Source of the DNA: an uncultured Collinsella sp.
Lineage (GTDB): Bacteria > Actinomycetota > Coriobacteriia > Coriobacteriales > Coriobacteriaceae
Length of the DNA: 32,624 nucleotides
Direction: 5' to 3'
NCBI GenBank assembly: GCA_934654625.1
Contig: CAKUGM010000018.1
Span: 1-32,624 of the forward strand
The notes under the pieces were generated by a model, which made no database searches, was not told where the DNA came from, and saw only the letters and a list, made by a program, of their open reading frames with translations. Both the position numbers and the translations under genes were made by a program. Shown piece by piece: positions 1-8,579 of this stretch. How positions within the stretch are numbered: position 1 is the first letter of the stretch; each line of letters begins with the position of its first letter.

Positions 1-53
1 CTTCTAGAGGTGCCGCACACGAATGTCGACACGTAGTTGAACAAACGAAAGTA

Positions 54-81
54 ATTATACGCAAGTACCTGCGTGAAGCAA
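54..81 (-). promoter_or_regulatory. possible leftward promoter at window edge
   Basis: On the minus strand there is a perfect TATAAT (54-59) and, 16 bases upstream, TTGCTT (76-81, weak match to TTGACA). The spacer carries an inverted repeat, ACGCA/TGCGT (59-74). It lies beyond the ppdK terminator, so it would drive a gene starting left of the window. No start codon with a ribosome binding site is visible before the edge. Assignment rests on the -10 match only. Confidence 0.35.
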
Positions 82-120
82 GAAGAAATAGCAACAAAAA
101 CCTGAGTTTATGGAGGTTCC

Positions 121-156
121 TTAAAGCAATGTGCCCCCTTCTCAGGAAGGGGGCAC
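121..156 (-). terminator. ppdK rho-independent terminator
   Basis: A GC-rich stem of 11 base pairs (131-141 with 146-156, loop TCAG) sits 43 bases after the ppdK stop. On the minus strand it is followed by ATTGCTTTAA, a modest T-rich tail. The plus-strand side has no T run, so it acts on leftward transcription. Confidence 0.75.
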
Positions 157-199
157 GAAAGGGGGAAGCGTCGCTATGGCAATGCGATGCTAGAAGCGG

Positions 200-2935
200 C
201 TAGCGATCGGAAAGCTTTGCCTGAGCTGCGGCGAGTCGAGCAATAGGCACGCGATACGGCGAGCAGGAGACATAGTCGACTCCCGCCTTGTAGAGCTTCT
301 TAATGGAACGAGGGTCGCCACCGTGCTCGCCGCAAACACCAAGATCAAGCTTGGGATTGGTGGAGCGGCCGCGGTCGACAGCCATCTTCACCAACGAGAC
401 CACTCCATCATCAATCGTCTCGAACGGGTTGGACTCGAGAACGTGACGATGCAGGTAGATCGGGATGAACTTGGACTCGGCGTCGTCGCGCGAGAAGCCA
501 AAGGTGGTTTGGGTCAAGTCGTTCGTACCGAAGCTGAAGAAGTCGGCATGCTGGGCAATCTCGTTAGCGGTAACGCATGCGCGCGGAAGCTCGATCATCG
601 TTCCGATAGGAATGTCGAGCTCAACGGTATTTTCGCGCTCAACATCCTCGATGACGCGCTCGATCACAGAACGCAGCTGCGCAAGTTCGGTGGTCATGGA
701 GACAAGCGGAACCATGATTTCGGGACGCGGATCCAGACCCTGGGCCTTCAAAGTGGCGGCAGCAGAAGCGATGGCACGCACCTGCATCAACGGCAGGTCG
801 GGGAAAACAATCGACAGGCGCACGCCGCGAAGGCCAAGCATCGGGTTGGACTCGATCATGCCGTCGATACGACGCAGCAGGGCGCGCTTGGGCGCAAGCT
901 CTTCTGCGGTTGCGCCCTGAGCCTCGGCGCGGGCAATTTCGACCTCGAGGGCACGCGGATCATCCAAGAACTCATGCAGGGGCGGATCGAGCAAGCGAAC
1001 GATAACGTTCCTGCCGTCCATCTCGCGGAACATCGCAAGGAAGTCCTTGGTCTGAACGGAAAGAAGGTCGGCAAGCGCATGCTGACGGACATCAGGCTCA
1101 TCGGTGAGGATGAAGGTCTGGATGATCTGCTTGCGATCGCCCAGAAACATGTGCTCGGTGCGGCACAGGCCGATGGCCTCGGCGCCCAATTCGCGAGAAA
1201 GCTTTGCATCTTCGGGATTATCCGCATTGGCGCGAACGCCAACAAGATGACCGAAAGAGGGGTCGTGGCGGATATCGTCTGCCCAGGACAGAATAGTCTC
1301 GAGGTCGCCGGAAAGTTCGGCCGAAACCAGCGGCACGGCACCGAGTACAACGATTCCCTGCGCGCCATCGATAGAAATCATATCGCCCTCATGGAGAACG
1401 GTATCGGTACCTTCAACACGAACTTCCTTCTTGGCAGCATCAATGCGGAAGGACTCAACACCGCAGACGCACGGAGTGCCCATACCGCGGGCAATGACTG
1501 CTGCGTGACTCGTCTTGCCACCATGACTGGTAAGAATACCCTCTGCAGCAACCATGCCCTTGAGATCATCGGGGTTGGTTTCCCAGCGAACGAGGATGCA
1601 GGGCTCGCCTGCCTCTGCACTTGCAACGGCATCATCGGAAGAGAAGACGACCTTGCCCACGGCGGCGCCGGGGCTTGCATTGAGGCCGCGTGCCAGGATG
1701 TCGACCTTAGCCGTAGTGTCAAACTGCGGGTGGAGCAGCTGATCAAGCTGCGCCGGATCAATACGAGAAACAGCCTCGTCGCGCGTGATGAGGCCCTCTT
1801 CGACCATCTCGATGGCGATGCGCAGTGCGGCCGTGGCCGTACGCTTGCCCACGCGGGTCTGGAGCATCCAGAGTTTGCCCTGCTCGATGGTGAACTCGAT
1901 ATCGCACATATCGCGATAATGGTTCTCGAGCGTCACAAAAACCTGCTCAAGTTCGGCACCGGCCTCTTCAAGACCGGGGGTCTTTTTAAGATCGGTGATA
2001 GGTTCGGTGTTGCGGATGCCGGCGACAACGTCTTCACCCTGGGCGTTGACAAGGAAGTCACCGTAGAACTCCTTGGTGCCATCGGCAGGGTTGCGCGTAA
2101 AGGCAACGCCGGTAGCGGAGGTCTCTCCCTTGTTGCCAAAGACCATGACCTGCACGTTAACAGCCGTACCCAGATCGTCAGAGATTGCGTGCTGCTTGCG
2201 GTACAGAATGGCGCGCTCGTTCATCCAGCTGCCGAAAACGGCCTGGATGGCAAGGCGAAGCTGGAGACTCGGATCGCTCGGGAAGCAAACCTCACCATCG
2301 ACGACGAGCTCAGGATGAGTTTCGGCAGAAACATGAGAAGAGAAAATCTCCTTGAACTCTGCGACAAGCTCTTCGAGGTCCTCGGCGGAAAGATCGGAGT
2401 CGTTGCGAACGCCCGCGATAACCTTCTTCTTCGTAATGGCGTTCTCGAAGAGATCGGCATCGACATCAAGAACGACATTGGAGAACATTTGGATGAAACG
2501 ACGATAGGAATCCCAGGCGAAACGGGGGTTTTCCGTCTGCTTGATCAAGCCCTGGACAGACTCGTCGTTAAGACCGAGGTTCAAAACGGTATCCATCATG
2601 CCGGGCATGGAGAACGGAGCACCGGAGCGCACGGAAACGAGAAGCGGATCGTTGGCATCGCCGAGCTTCTTGCCCATACGACGCTCGAGGTCATCCTCTG
2701 CCTGCGCAATCTCGTCAAGAGCGCCCTCGGGCCAAGTGTTGTTGGCACCCGAGTACTCGACGCAGGTCTGGCAAGTAATGGTGAATCCCGGAGGGACAGG
2801 CAGGCCGATGCGTGCCATCTCGGCAAGATTAGCGCCCTTGCCGCCGAGCGTGTAATTCATGCTCGATGCGCCTTCGGTCACATCGGTCCCGTGCTCGTCA
2901 ACGCCAAAACGGTAGACGCGCTGCTGTGTGCTCAC
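200..2935 (-). CDS. ppdK: pyruvate, phosphate dikinase
   Basis: Interconverts pyruvate + ATP + Pi and PEP + AMP + PPi in the cytoplasm; in anaerobes it often serves glycolysis as well as gluconeogenesis. The 911 residues cover all three family domains: N-terminal ATP-grasp (GGKGANLAEM at 31-40, SVRSGAPFSMPGMMDT at 101-116), the central phosphohistidine domain with GGKTSHAAVIARGMG (catalytic His477, regulatory Thr475 two residues before it), and the C-terminal TIM barrel with GVCGEHGGDP (acid/base Cys868). Length is normal for bacterial PPDK. The start is GTG, preceded by AAAGGGG six bases away. The gene encoding its regulatory protein is immediately upstream on the same strand, but a hairpin and inverted repeats between them suggest separate control. 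A terminator follows. Nothing is broken or missing. Confidence 0.97.
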   Translation of the reverse strand: MSTQQRVYRFGVDEHGTDVTEGASSMNYTLGGKGANLAEMARIGLPVPPGFTITCQTCVEYSGANNTWPEGALDEIAQAEDDLERRMGKKLGDANDPLLVSVRSGAPFSMPGMMDTVLNLGLNDESVQGLIKQTENPRFAWDSYRRFIQMFSNVVLDVDADLFENAITKKKVIAGVRNDSDLSAEDLEELVAEFKEIFSSHVSAETHPELVVDGEVCFPSDPSLQLRLAIQAVFGSWMNERAILYRKQHAISDDLGTAVNVQVMVFGNKGETSATGVAFTRNPADGTKEFYGDFLVNAQGEDVVAGIRNTEPITDLKKTPGLEEAGAELEQVFVTLENHYRDMCDIEFTIEQGKLWMLQTRVGKRTATAALRIAIEMVEEGLITRDEAVSRIDPAQLDQLLHPQFDTTAKVDILARGLNASPGAAVGKVVFSSDDAVASAEAGEPCILVRWETNPDDLKGMVAAEGILTSHGGKTSHAAVIARGMGTPCVCGVESFRIDAAKKEVRVEGTDTVLHEGDMISIDGAQGIVVLGAVPLVSAELSGDLETILSWADDIRHDPSFGHLVGVRANADNPEDAKLSRELGAEAIGLCRTEHMFLGDRKQIIQTFILTDEPDVRQHALADLLSVQTKDFLAMFREMDGRNVIVRLLDPPLHEFLDDPRALEVEIARAEAQGATAEELAPKRALLRRIDGMIESNPMLGLRGVRLSIVFPDLPLMQVRAIASAAATLKAQGLDPRPEIMVPLVSMTTELAQLRSVIERVIEDVERENTVELDIPIGTMIELPRACVTANEIAQHADFFSFGTNDLTQTTFGFSRDDAESKFIPIYLHRHVLESNPFETIDDGVVSLVKMAVDRGRSTNPKLDLGVCGEHGGDPRSIKKLYKAGVDYVSCSPYRVPIARLAAAQAKLSDR

Positions 2936-2982
2936 GATAATCCCCTTTCATCGCATCCCAATAGATGCACTATCGTGGTATG

Positions 2983-3012
2983 AAAAGCCCGGATGTCTAT
3001 TCGACTCCGGGC
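2983..3012 (-). terminator. hairpin between PPDK regulator gene and ppdK
   Basis: GCCCGGA (2987-2993) pairs with TCCGGGC (3006-3012); the arms extend by GTC/GAC across a one-base bulge, and the minus strand then reads TTTT. It fits a rho-independent terminator ending the regulator transcript. However, it is only about 50 bases before the ppdK start, and a candidate -10 lies at 3019-3024. It could therefore instead be a stem-loop at the 5' end of ppdK mRNA, or an attenuator. Confidence 0.6.
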
Positions 3013-3018
3013 AATTGC

Positions 3019-3051
3019 ATCATAGGGAAAAAACCTACGAAATCTTTCGTA
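3019..3051 (-). promoter_or_regulatory. candidate ppdK promoter with overlapping palindrome
   Basis: TATGAT (minus strand, 3019-3024) matches the -10 consensus at five of six positions. There is no good -35; the place where it should be falls inside a perfect 16-base palindrome, TACGAAATCTTTCGTA (3036-3051). A weak -35 replaced by a symmetric site is the usual look of an activator-dependent promoter, but no regulator can be named. Confidence 0.4.
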
Positions 3052-3070
3052 TTCGTTTACATGACCCGTG

Positions 3071-3090
3071 ACCGTAACGAAAGTTACCGT
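3071..3090. promoter_or_regulatory. operator-like inverted repeat upstream of ppdK
   Basis: ACCGTAAC-GAAA-GTTACCGT is an inverted repeat with seven of eight arm positions matching. The half ACCGTAA also occurs as a direct repeat 15 bases apart (3071 and 3086). It lies between the regulator stop and the candidate ppdK promoter and resembles a dimeric repressor or activator site. The binding protein is unknown. Confidence 0.35.
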
Positions 3091-3125
3091 AAACGGCCAT
3101 ACATGTGGTTACTTCATGCAGATAC

Positions 3126-3995
3126 CTATTTTGATGCTCTTTTTGCTCTAGCAGCCCGTGCCGCCTGCACCGTCTCCAGATGATCGATTATCTCTGCAGC
3201 GGATTCCTCGATTGCCTTTCGGTCGGTACGAATAACAAAGCAACCGAGGCGTTTCATGAGCTTATGTGCTTCTTCCATCTCACGAGTAATGGATTCCGGA
3301 TCGGAATATGAAGAGGCCCAAGCTCGTGAATAATCATCCCCCAGGCGCCGATCGCGAATATCGGCGATAACATCGGTTGTGGAAAGAAGGCCGAAGAGCC
3401 TCATAGGATCGACTTCAAAAATGGACTGGGGCGGCTCCATCTCGAGAGCGAGCGGGATATTCGCGACGCGATAACCTTGAAATGCCAGGTACATGGAGAG
3501 CGGAGTTTTCGAGGTGCGGGATATTCCAAGCAAAACGATGTCGGCATCGCGGATGTTATCCGCTCCCCTGCCGTCATCATGCTCCACAAAATACTCCATA
3601 GCCTCGATTCGTTTGAAATATCTTTGGTCCGTTCGATGAATCGTGCCGGGAATACCATGGGGCTCTTTACCGGTGAGTTCGGAAATGATGCAGCACGCAG
3701 GCCCCATCAGGTCAACATTGGGAATCTCTCGCTTTACACACTCTTCCATGACGGCATGGCGCAAATCGGTGTTGACGATCGTGTGGAAAACCGCGCATTT
3801 AACAGAGTGCTTGGAATGCGTATCGAGATACGAGGCAACTTGAGAAATGTCGGTAACCTTGGGCAGACGGGAAATGCGAATGCTTCCCTCATCAAATTGC
3901 CCCGCTGCTGCGAGTACGACCTCACAAGCAGTATCGCCCAGGGAATCGGATATCACGTGAACAATAGGAGTCGATGCATCGAAGTTCTCTGGCAT
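3126..3995 (-). CDS. pyruvate, phosphate dikinase regulatory protein (DUF299/PPSR family)
   Basis: Bifunctional enzyme expected to inactivate PPDK by ADP-dependent phosphorylation of the active-site threonine and to reactivate it by Pi-dependent dephosphorylation. The 289 residues match the family length of about 270-290. The N-terminus (VHVISDSLGDTACEV, 12-26) and the P-loop-like LLGISRTSKTPLSMYLA (155-171) are family hallmarks. The chosen ATG has AAGGGGG seven bases upstream; the open frame runs further upstream but has neither family similarity nor a binding site there. The target, ppdK, is the next gene downstream, and its TSH motif is the expected substrate site. The C-terminus ends in an Ala/Arg/Lys-rich tail (ARAARAKRASK). 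PEP synthase regulators belong to the same family, but the neighbour settles the target. Confidence 0.93.
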   Translation of the reverse strand: MPENFDASTPIVHVISDSLGDTACEVVLAAAGQFDEGSIRISRLPKVTDISQVASYLDTHSKHSVKCAVFHTIVNTDLRHAVMEECVKREIPNVDLMGPACCIISELTGKEPHGIPGTIHRTDQRYFKRIEAMEYFVEHDDGRGADNIRDADIVLLGISRTSKTPLSMYLAFQGYRVANIPLALEMEPPQSIFEVDPMRLFGLLSTTDVIADIRDRRLGDDYSRAWASSYSDPESITREMEEAHKLMKRLGCFVIRTDRKAIEESAAEIIDHLETVQAARAARAKRASK

Positions 3996-4053
3996 TATTG
4001 CCCCCTTCTGCCTTCTAGTGAATACAAGGTAGATGCTACCCCGCTTTAAGTCA

Positions 4054-4100
4054 CAATAAAACGAAAGCGAAATGCTCGTTTGTAGAGCATTCCGCTTTCG
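4054..4100 (-). terminator. glyQS rho-independent terminator
   Basis: A 16-pair stem (4062-4077 with 4085-4100, one G-U pair, seven-base loop) begins 22 bases after the glyS stop. On the minus strand it is followed by TTTTATTG. It is the strongest terminator in the window and separates glyQS from the PPDK regulator gene, whose promoter must lie in 3996-4053. There, TTGTGA appears on the minus strand, but the -10 (TCTACC) is poor. Confidence 0.88.
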
Positions 4101-4122
4101 ATTCAAAATATGTCGAAAGAAA

Positions 4123-6216
4123 TTACTTTCGAGCAAGCTCTCCCATATCAGCCACATCATGGAAAACCGCAACGAAACGGTTGAGGAGACGAAGACGATT
4201 GTTCTTGACCGCCTCGTTCTCGTCCATGACGAGAACGTCATCGAAGAATCGGTCGATAGGATCGCGGAGTTCGGCCAGCGCGGAAATGACCTCGGCATAA
4301 GCAGAAGAATCGATTGCGCTGTGAACCTTTTCTTGGGCGGTGTCGGTTGCCGTGAGCAGGGCGCGCTCGACCGGCAAAAGCGATACCTCGTCAACACCCA
4401 CGCCGAGCTTCACATCTGCCAGATGGCTTGCGCGCGCATAGGCGGTAGCCAGATTATCGAAGGTCTCCGCGTCGTTGGCACGCGCATCGTCGAGTGCGTG
4501 CGCCAACGCGAAGAAATCGACTGGAGCCTCGATGGTTCCGCGGGAAACTGCGGCTACCGTGTCGGACTTAATCTTAGCGTCACGAGCAATCTGCTCCATA
4601 CGACCCTTGATGAAGGAGCAGATCGCCTGTGCAACCTCGGCTTTATCGAAGGAAAGTCCCTGCTCAAGATAGGCGTCGAGGGCATCGTCGACCAAGGCGG
4701 CATAGCCGCAATGAAGACGCTCGGCCAAGATGTTGATGACACCGATGGCAGAACGACGCAGCGCAAACGGATCTTTGGAGCCGGTCGGCGGCTCACCGAT
4801 GGCGAACATGCCCGCAATGGTATCAAGCTTATCGGCAACGGCCACAACACAGCCGGCAAGGCCGCAGGGCAGCTCGTCGCCAGCGAAGCGAGGACGATAA
4901 TGGTCGCGGATGGCCTCGGCGACCTCATCGGACTCGCCTGCCGCCTGAGCGTAATAGCCGCCCATAACGCCCTGCTGGTTGGTAAACTCGACAACCGCGG
5001 AAGAAACAAGATCCGCCTTGGCAAAATGCGCAGCGCGCTGGGCGTCGGAAGCAACATGGGCCCCGATTCGAGCCTCGCGGCAAATACCCAAGGCAAGAGA
5101 TTCGATACGCTCGGATTTTTGCAGGACGTTGCCCAGCTTCTCCTGGAATGCAACGGTGGCAAGACGGGAACGGAACGTCTCGAGAGAAACCTTAAGGTCC
5201 TCATCGTAGAAGAACTTCGCGTCATAAAGACGGGCACGAACAACGCGCTCGTTGCCGTCGATAACGCGCTCGTTGTTCTCGGGCTTCGTGTTCGAAACGA
5301 CGACGAACTCACGCGTCAGCTTGCCATTCGCATCGTAAATGGGGAAATAGCGCTGGTTGGAGAGCATCGACTCGCAAATGATCTCATGCGGGACAGCAAG
5401 GAACTCCTCGTCAAAGACGCCAACGAGCACCGTGGGCCACTCGCAAAGGTTGACGACCTCATCAAAGACCTTTTTAGGCGTATCCACATGGGCACCGGAA
5501 CGCTCGGCTTCAATCTTCGCGATGCCATCCAGGATCACCTGACGGCGACGCTCAGCGGACAGCACGCCATGTTCCTCAAGAACGCGCTCGTAATCGGCAG
5601 GAGAGGCGACCACGTGCTCACCAGGGCCCAAAACGCGGTGGCCACGAGTGGTGTTAGAGCTCACAACGTCCGCATAGCTCACCGGAACAACCTGATCGCC
5701 CAGAAGGGCGCAGATCCAGCGAATGGGGCGAACGAACGTAGCGGACTCGGCACCCCAGCGTTGGCTACGGTAGTTAGGCCATTCCAACGAGGAGATGACG
5801 CTCTCGGCGAGGGCGGTCAAAATAGGCTGAGCGGGAGCCGCGGGGACGAAGCGCTCGGCAAAAACGTACTCACGTCCGTCGGTATCCTCTCGACGAACAA
5901 GATCGGTTGCGTCGACACCGCACTTACGGGCAAAGCCGCAGGCAGCCTTGGTTGGCGCGCCCGCTTCATCGAAAGCGATATTGGCCGCAGGGCCACGCTT
6001 GATCTCATGGACCTCCTCGGTCTCGGTGGCCACGTCTGCGATGACCGCACCGAGCCTGCGAGGAGAGGTGATGATCTTGATGTCGCCGTGAGCGAGACCG
6101 GCATCATCAAGGCCCTTAGCCAAAAGCTCTCGATACTGCTTCGAGGCGTGAATGAGCGGAGCGGAGGGCATCTCCTCGGTTCCGATCTCGAGCAGGAAGT
6201 CTTTCTTTTCAGACAT
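4123..6216 (-). CDS. glyS: glycine--tRNA ligase beta subunit
   Basis: Beta subunit of the bacterial alpha2beta2 glycyl-tRNA synthetase. It holds the tRNA-recognition parts while GlyQ carries the aminoacylation active site. The 697 residues match the usual length of about 690. The family start FLLEIGTEEMPS (7-18) is present, as is the ITSPRRLG segment after it, then NQRYFPI, the HD-type central region (ADKLDTIAGMFAIGEPPTGSKDPFALRR) and a C-terminal anticodon-binding region ending in FDDVLVMDENEAVKNNRLRLL. The ATG lies five bases after the glyQ stop, and its AGGAGG is built from the last codons of glyQ, so the two subunits are translationally coupled. A strong terminator follows. Confidence 0.97.
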   Translation of the reverse strand: MSEKKDFLLEIGTEEMPSAPLIHASKQYRELLAKGLDDAGLAHGDIKIITSPRRLGAVIADVATETEEVHEIKRGPAANIAFDEAGAPTKAACGFARKCGVDATDLVRREDTDGREYVFAERFVPAAPAQPILTALAESVISSLEWPNYRSQRWGAESATFVRPIRWICALLGDQVVPVSYADVVSSNTTRGHRVLGPGEHVVASPADYERVLEEHGVLSAERRRQVILDGIAKIEAERSGAHVDTPKKVFDEVVNLCEWPTVLVGVFDEEFLAVPHEIICESMLSNQRYFPIYDANGKLTREFVVVSNTKPENNERVIDGNERVVRARLYDAKFFYDEDLKVSLETFRSRLATVAFQEKLGNVLQKSERIESLALGICREARIGAHVASDAQRAAHFAKADLVSSAVVEFTNQQGVMGGYYAQAAGESDEVAEAIRDHYRPRFAGDELPCGLAGCVVAVADKLDTIAGMFAIGEPPTGSKDPFALRRSAIGVINILAERLHCGYAALVDDALDAYLEQGLSFDKAEVAQAICSFIKGRMEQIARDAKIKSDTVAAVSRGTIEAPVDFFALAHALDDARANDAETFDNLATAYARASHLADVKLGVGVDEVSLLPVERALLTATDTAQEKVHSAIDSSAYAEVISALAELRDPIDRFFDDVLVMDENEAVKNNRLRLLNRFVAVFHDVADMGELARK

Positions 6217-6221
6217 CGTTT

Positions 6222-7133
6222 CTATGCCTCCTTCTGGGACGAAGCGTTATCGGCGGAGCCACCGGCCACTTCGGCGAGATAGGACTCGCAGCAGGCCTTC
6301 GCGACGGCGCGAACGCGAAGAATGTAGTTGGCACGCTCGACAGCGGACAGAGCCCCGCGAGCGTCGAGGATATTGAACGCATGGCTGCACTTCATGACGC
6401 AGTCATATGCGGGAAGCGGAAGCTTGCGATCAAGGCAGGAGTGGCACTCGGTCTCGTAGTCATCGAACTTCTGGCGCATCATATCGATATTTGCGACCTC
6501 GAAGTTATAAGCCGAGAACTCGCGCTCGTTCTCCAGGAAGACGTTGCCGTACGTCATAGGGGTGCCGTCGGGCAGATAGCTCCACACGATGTCATAGACG
6601 GAGTTCACGCCCTGTACGTACATGGCGATACGCTCAAGACCATAGGTGATCTCGACGGGAACAGGATCGACCTCGATACCACCGACCTGCTGGAAATACG
6701 TGAACTGCGTGACTTCCATGCCGTTGAGCCAAACTTCCCAGCCAAGACCCCAAGCGCCGAGCGTCGGGCTCTCCCAGTCGTCCTCGACAAAGCGAACATC
6801 ATGCTCGTTCGGGTCGAGACCGATGGCTGCCAGGGAATCGAGATAGAGCTCCTGGCTATTAACAGGTGACGGCTTGATAAGAACCTGGAATTGGTAGTAG
6901 TGCTGCATGCGGTTCGGATTCTCGCCATAGCGGCCGTCGGCCGGGCGACGGCACGGCTGCGCATAGCAAGCCCTCCAAGAATCTTTACCAAGGGAGCGAA
7001 GCAGGGTAGCGGTATGGAACGTACCCGCACCGACTTCGGAGTCATACGGCTGCATGATGACACAACCTTGCTTTCCCCAATATTGCTGGAGACGCAAGAT
7101 GATTTCTTGGAACGTAAGAGCGTTTTTCTCCAT
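6222..7133 (-). CDS. glyQ: glycine--tRNA ligase alpha subunit
   Basis: Catalytic subunit of the heterotetrameric glycyl-tRNA synthetase, activating glycine with ATP and charging tRNA-Gly with GlyS. The protein of 303 residues starts with the family signature [20 protein letters not shown] and contains [38 protein letters not shown] and the class II active-site stretch [15 protein letters not shown]. The ATG has AGGGG nine bases upstream. The 109 bases before it contain no T-box leader (no AGGGTGG-type bulge or specifier stem). At best there is a weak promoter (TATGAA at 7162-7167). No terminator separates it from lepB upstream, so read-through from the rpsP operon is possible. Confidence 0.97.
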   Translation of the reverse strand: MEKNALTFQEIILRLQQYWGKQGCVIMQPYDSEVGAGTFHTATLLRSLGKDSWRACYAQPCRRPADGRYGENPNRMQHYYQFQVLIKPSPVNSQELYLDSLAAIGLDPNEHDVRFVEDDWESPTLGAWGLGWEVWLNGMEVTQFTYFQQVGGIEVDPVPVEITYGLERIAMYVQGVNSVYDIVWSYLPDGTPMTYGNVFLENEREFSAYNFEVANIDMMRQKFDDYETECHSCLDRKLPLPAYDCVMKCSHAFNILDARGALSAVERANYILRVRAVAKACCESYLAEVAGGSADNASSQKEA

Positions 7134-7242
7134 GCTCTAGATCCCCTCGATTCACGATCGGTTCATACGGTTTGCTATGGTAGCCCAAGTACAGAGCGAA
7201 TACGCCCGGTACAGGGCAATCTTTTAGAATGCTGCGCGATTT

Positions 7243-7803
7243 TTACAGGGTGCCAAAGCGGTTAAGGGGCCAATAGCGCAAAACGGCGACACCGATGATG
7301 CTGTCTTGCTTTACCGAGCCGAAATACCGGGAATCCGCAGAGTTCTCGCGGTTATCCCCCATAACCCAAACGCTATCATCAGGCACGGTGTACGGGAAGG
7401 AAACAGATGCGTCCTCAGCCTGAACGGAGAGAGGCCAGGACTCCCCCATCGCATACGGCTCATCGAGCGCCTCGCCGTCAACGTACACGACGCCATCTTT
7501 CATATCGACGGTTTGGCCGCCGAGTGCGATGACACGCTTCACGAGCACATCATGCTCGGATGAGATATCGGGATTATGAAAGACGACGATATCGCCCGCA
7601 CGAACGCTCTGGCCGAGCTCAACCGTCACCTTTTCGGCGAGAACCTGATCGCCGATCTCGATCGTCGTCTCCATTGATCCGGTGGGAACGACATACGGTT
7701 CGATGATAAACGAGCGTATGACAAACGTGGCGACACAGGCGACCGCGATGACAACCACCCATTCGCAAACTCCTCGTAAGAAAGAACCATTATGCGGCGT
7801 CAC
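7243..7803 (-). CDS. lepB: signal peptidase I
   Basis: Membrane serine protease that removes signal peptides from secreted proteins. The 186 residues are typical of the short Gram-positive type: a single N-terminal membrane segment (about 14-33), box B VVPTGSMETTIE with nucleophile Ser43, box D LVKRVIALGG with general base Lys89, and box E VMGDNRENSADSRYFG. No second membrane segment is present. The start is GTG with TGGAG seven bases upstream, 17 bases after the trmD stop. Last gene of the rpsP-khpA-rimM-trmD-lepB cluster, a layout shared with Gram-positive genomes where lepB follows trmD (often with rplS, which is absent here). Confidence 0.96.
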   Translation of the reverse strand: MTPHNGSFLRGVCEWVVVIAVACVATFVIRSFIIEPYVVPTGSMETTIEIGDQVLAEKVTVELGQSVRAGDIVVFHNPDISSEHDVLVKRVIALGGQTVDMKDGVVYVDGEALDEPYAMGESWPLSVQAEDASVSFPYTVPDDSVWVMGDNRENSADSRYFGSVKQDSIIGVAVLRYWPLNRFGTL

Positions 7804-7820
7804 GATAGCTCCAATTCTCG

Positions 7821-8579
7821 TTATTCACCGGAAACAGTATGATATCGCGCGATGAGCTCTTGGGCAAAAACACCCTCTTCGGGCGAGAGATCCGCCGTAT
7901 CAATCAGATCGGGGCGCCATCGACAGGTACGTTCGATAGCGTTTTTTCGTCTCCAGGCATCGACCTTAGCGTGATCGCCCGAAAGAAGAACATCAGGTAC
8001 GCTTTTGCCGTTAAACGTCGCGGGGCGCGTGTACTGCTCATACTCCAAGAGCCCGCCTCCGGTCTGCGTCGCAAACGACTCATCGACGCTGGACATCTCA
8101 TCACCCAGAGCTCCGGGTAAAAGACGAACCACCGAATCGGTAACAACCATCGCAGGCAGCTCACCGCCGGTCAAAACGTAATCGCCGATGCTCAAGCGCT
8201 CGTCGGCATAATCGTATGCGCGCTCATCCATGCCCTCGTAGCGTCCGCATACCATCAAGATTCGCTCTTCATGGGAAAGTCGCTCGGCAACATGCTGATT
8301 AAAGGGGGTACCGCATGGCGTGAAGAAAATTACATGCGGGCGCGGACCCGTCGAAGCGATGTCCTCGATAGCAGTTGCCAAAGGCTCGACTTTCATCAGC
8401 ATGCCCTGTCCGCCGCCATAGGGCTCGTCATCGACCGTCCGGTGACGATCGTGCGTCCAGTCGCGTAGATTGTATGCATTGAATTGGAAGAGCCCGGATG
8501 CCTTAGCGCGCCCCAAGATGGACGTAGAGACCACGGTATCAAACATCTCGGGAAAAACGGAAAGGGTTTCGATGATCAT
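7821..8579 (-). CDS. trmD: tRNA (guanine-N1)-methyltransferase
   Basis: SAM-dependent enzyme that makes m1G37 next to the anticodon, preventing +1 frameshifting. The 252 residues show the SPOUT trefoil-knot motifs: FPEMFDTVVSTSILGRA near the N-terminus, DDEPYGGGQGMLMK, VCGRYEGMDERAYDYADE, SIGDYVLTGGELPAMVV and the DESFATQTGGGLLEYEQYTRP segment with the catalytic Asp. The ATG shares its A with the rimM stop (TGATG), so the two genes are translationally coupled. Intact and of usual length. Confidence 0.97.
   Translation of the reverse strand: MIIETLSVFPEMFDTVVSTSILGRAKASGLFQFNAYNLRDWTHDRHRTVDDEPYGGGQGMLMKVEPLATAIEDIASTGPRPHVIFFTPCGTPFNQHVAERLSHEERILMVCGRYEGMDERAYDYADERLSIGDYVLTGGELPAMVVTDSVVRLLPGALGDEMSSVDESFATQTGGGLLEYEQYTRPATFNGKSVPDVLLSGDHAKVDAWRRKNAIERTCRWRPDLIDTADLSPEEGVFAQELIARYHTVSGE

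Noticed and set aside
323..2983. Very long plus-strand open frame of about 886 codons opposite ppdK
   Set aside because: Its sequence has no protein-family look, it lies exactly antisense to a complete ppdK, and such frames are expected opposite GC-biased genes. The same holds for 4072-6282 opposite glyS and 16054-17952 opposite the radical SAM gene.
3996..4397. Upstream in-frame extension of the PPDK regulator
   Set aside because: The extension crosses the glyQS terminator, has no family similarity, and the internal ATG has an excellent binding site.
7134..7242. T-box riboswitch in front of glyQ
   Set aside because: The gap is only 109 bases and shows neither the T-box bulge sequence nor a terminator/antiterminator pair.
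7200..7242. Terminator between lepB and glyQ
   Set aside because: Only a four-pair GCCC/GGGC stem without a T run is present, so it was not called.
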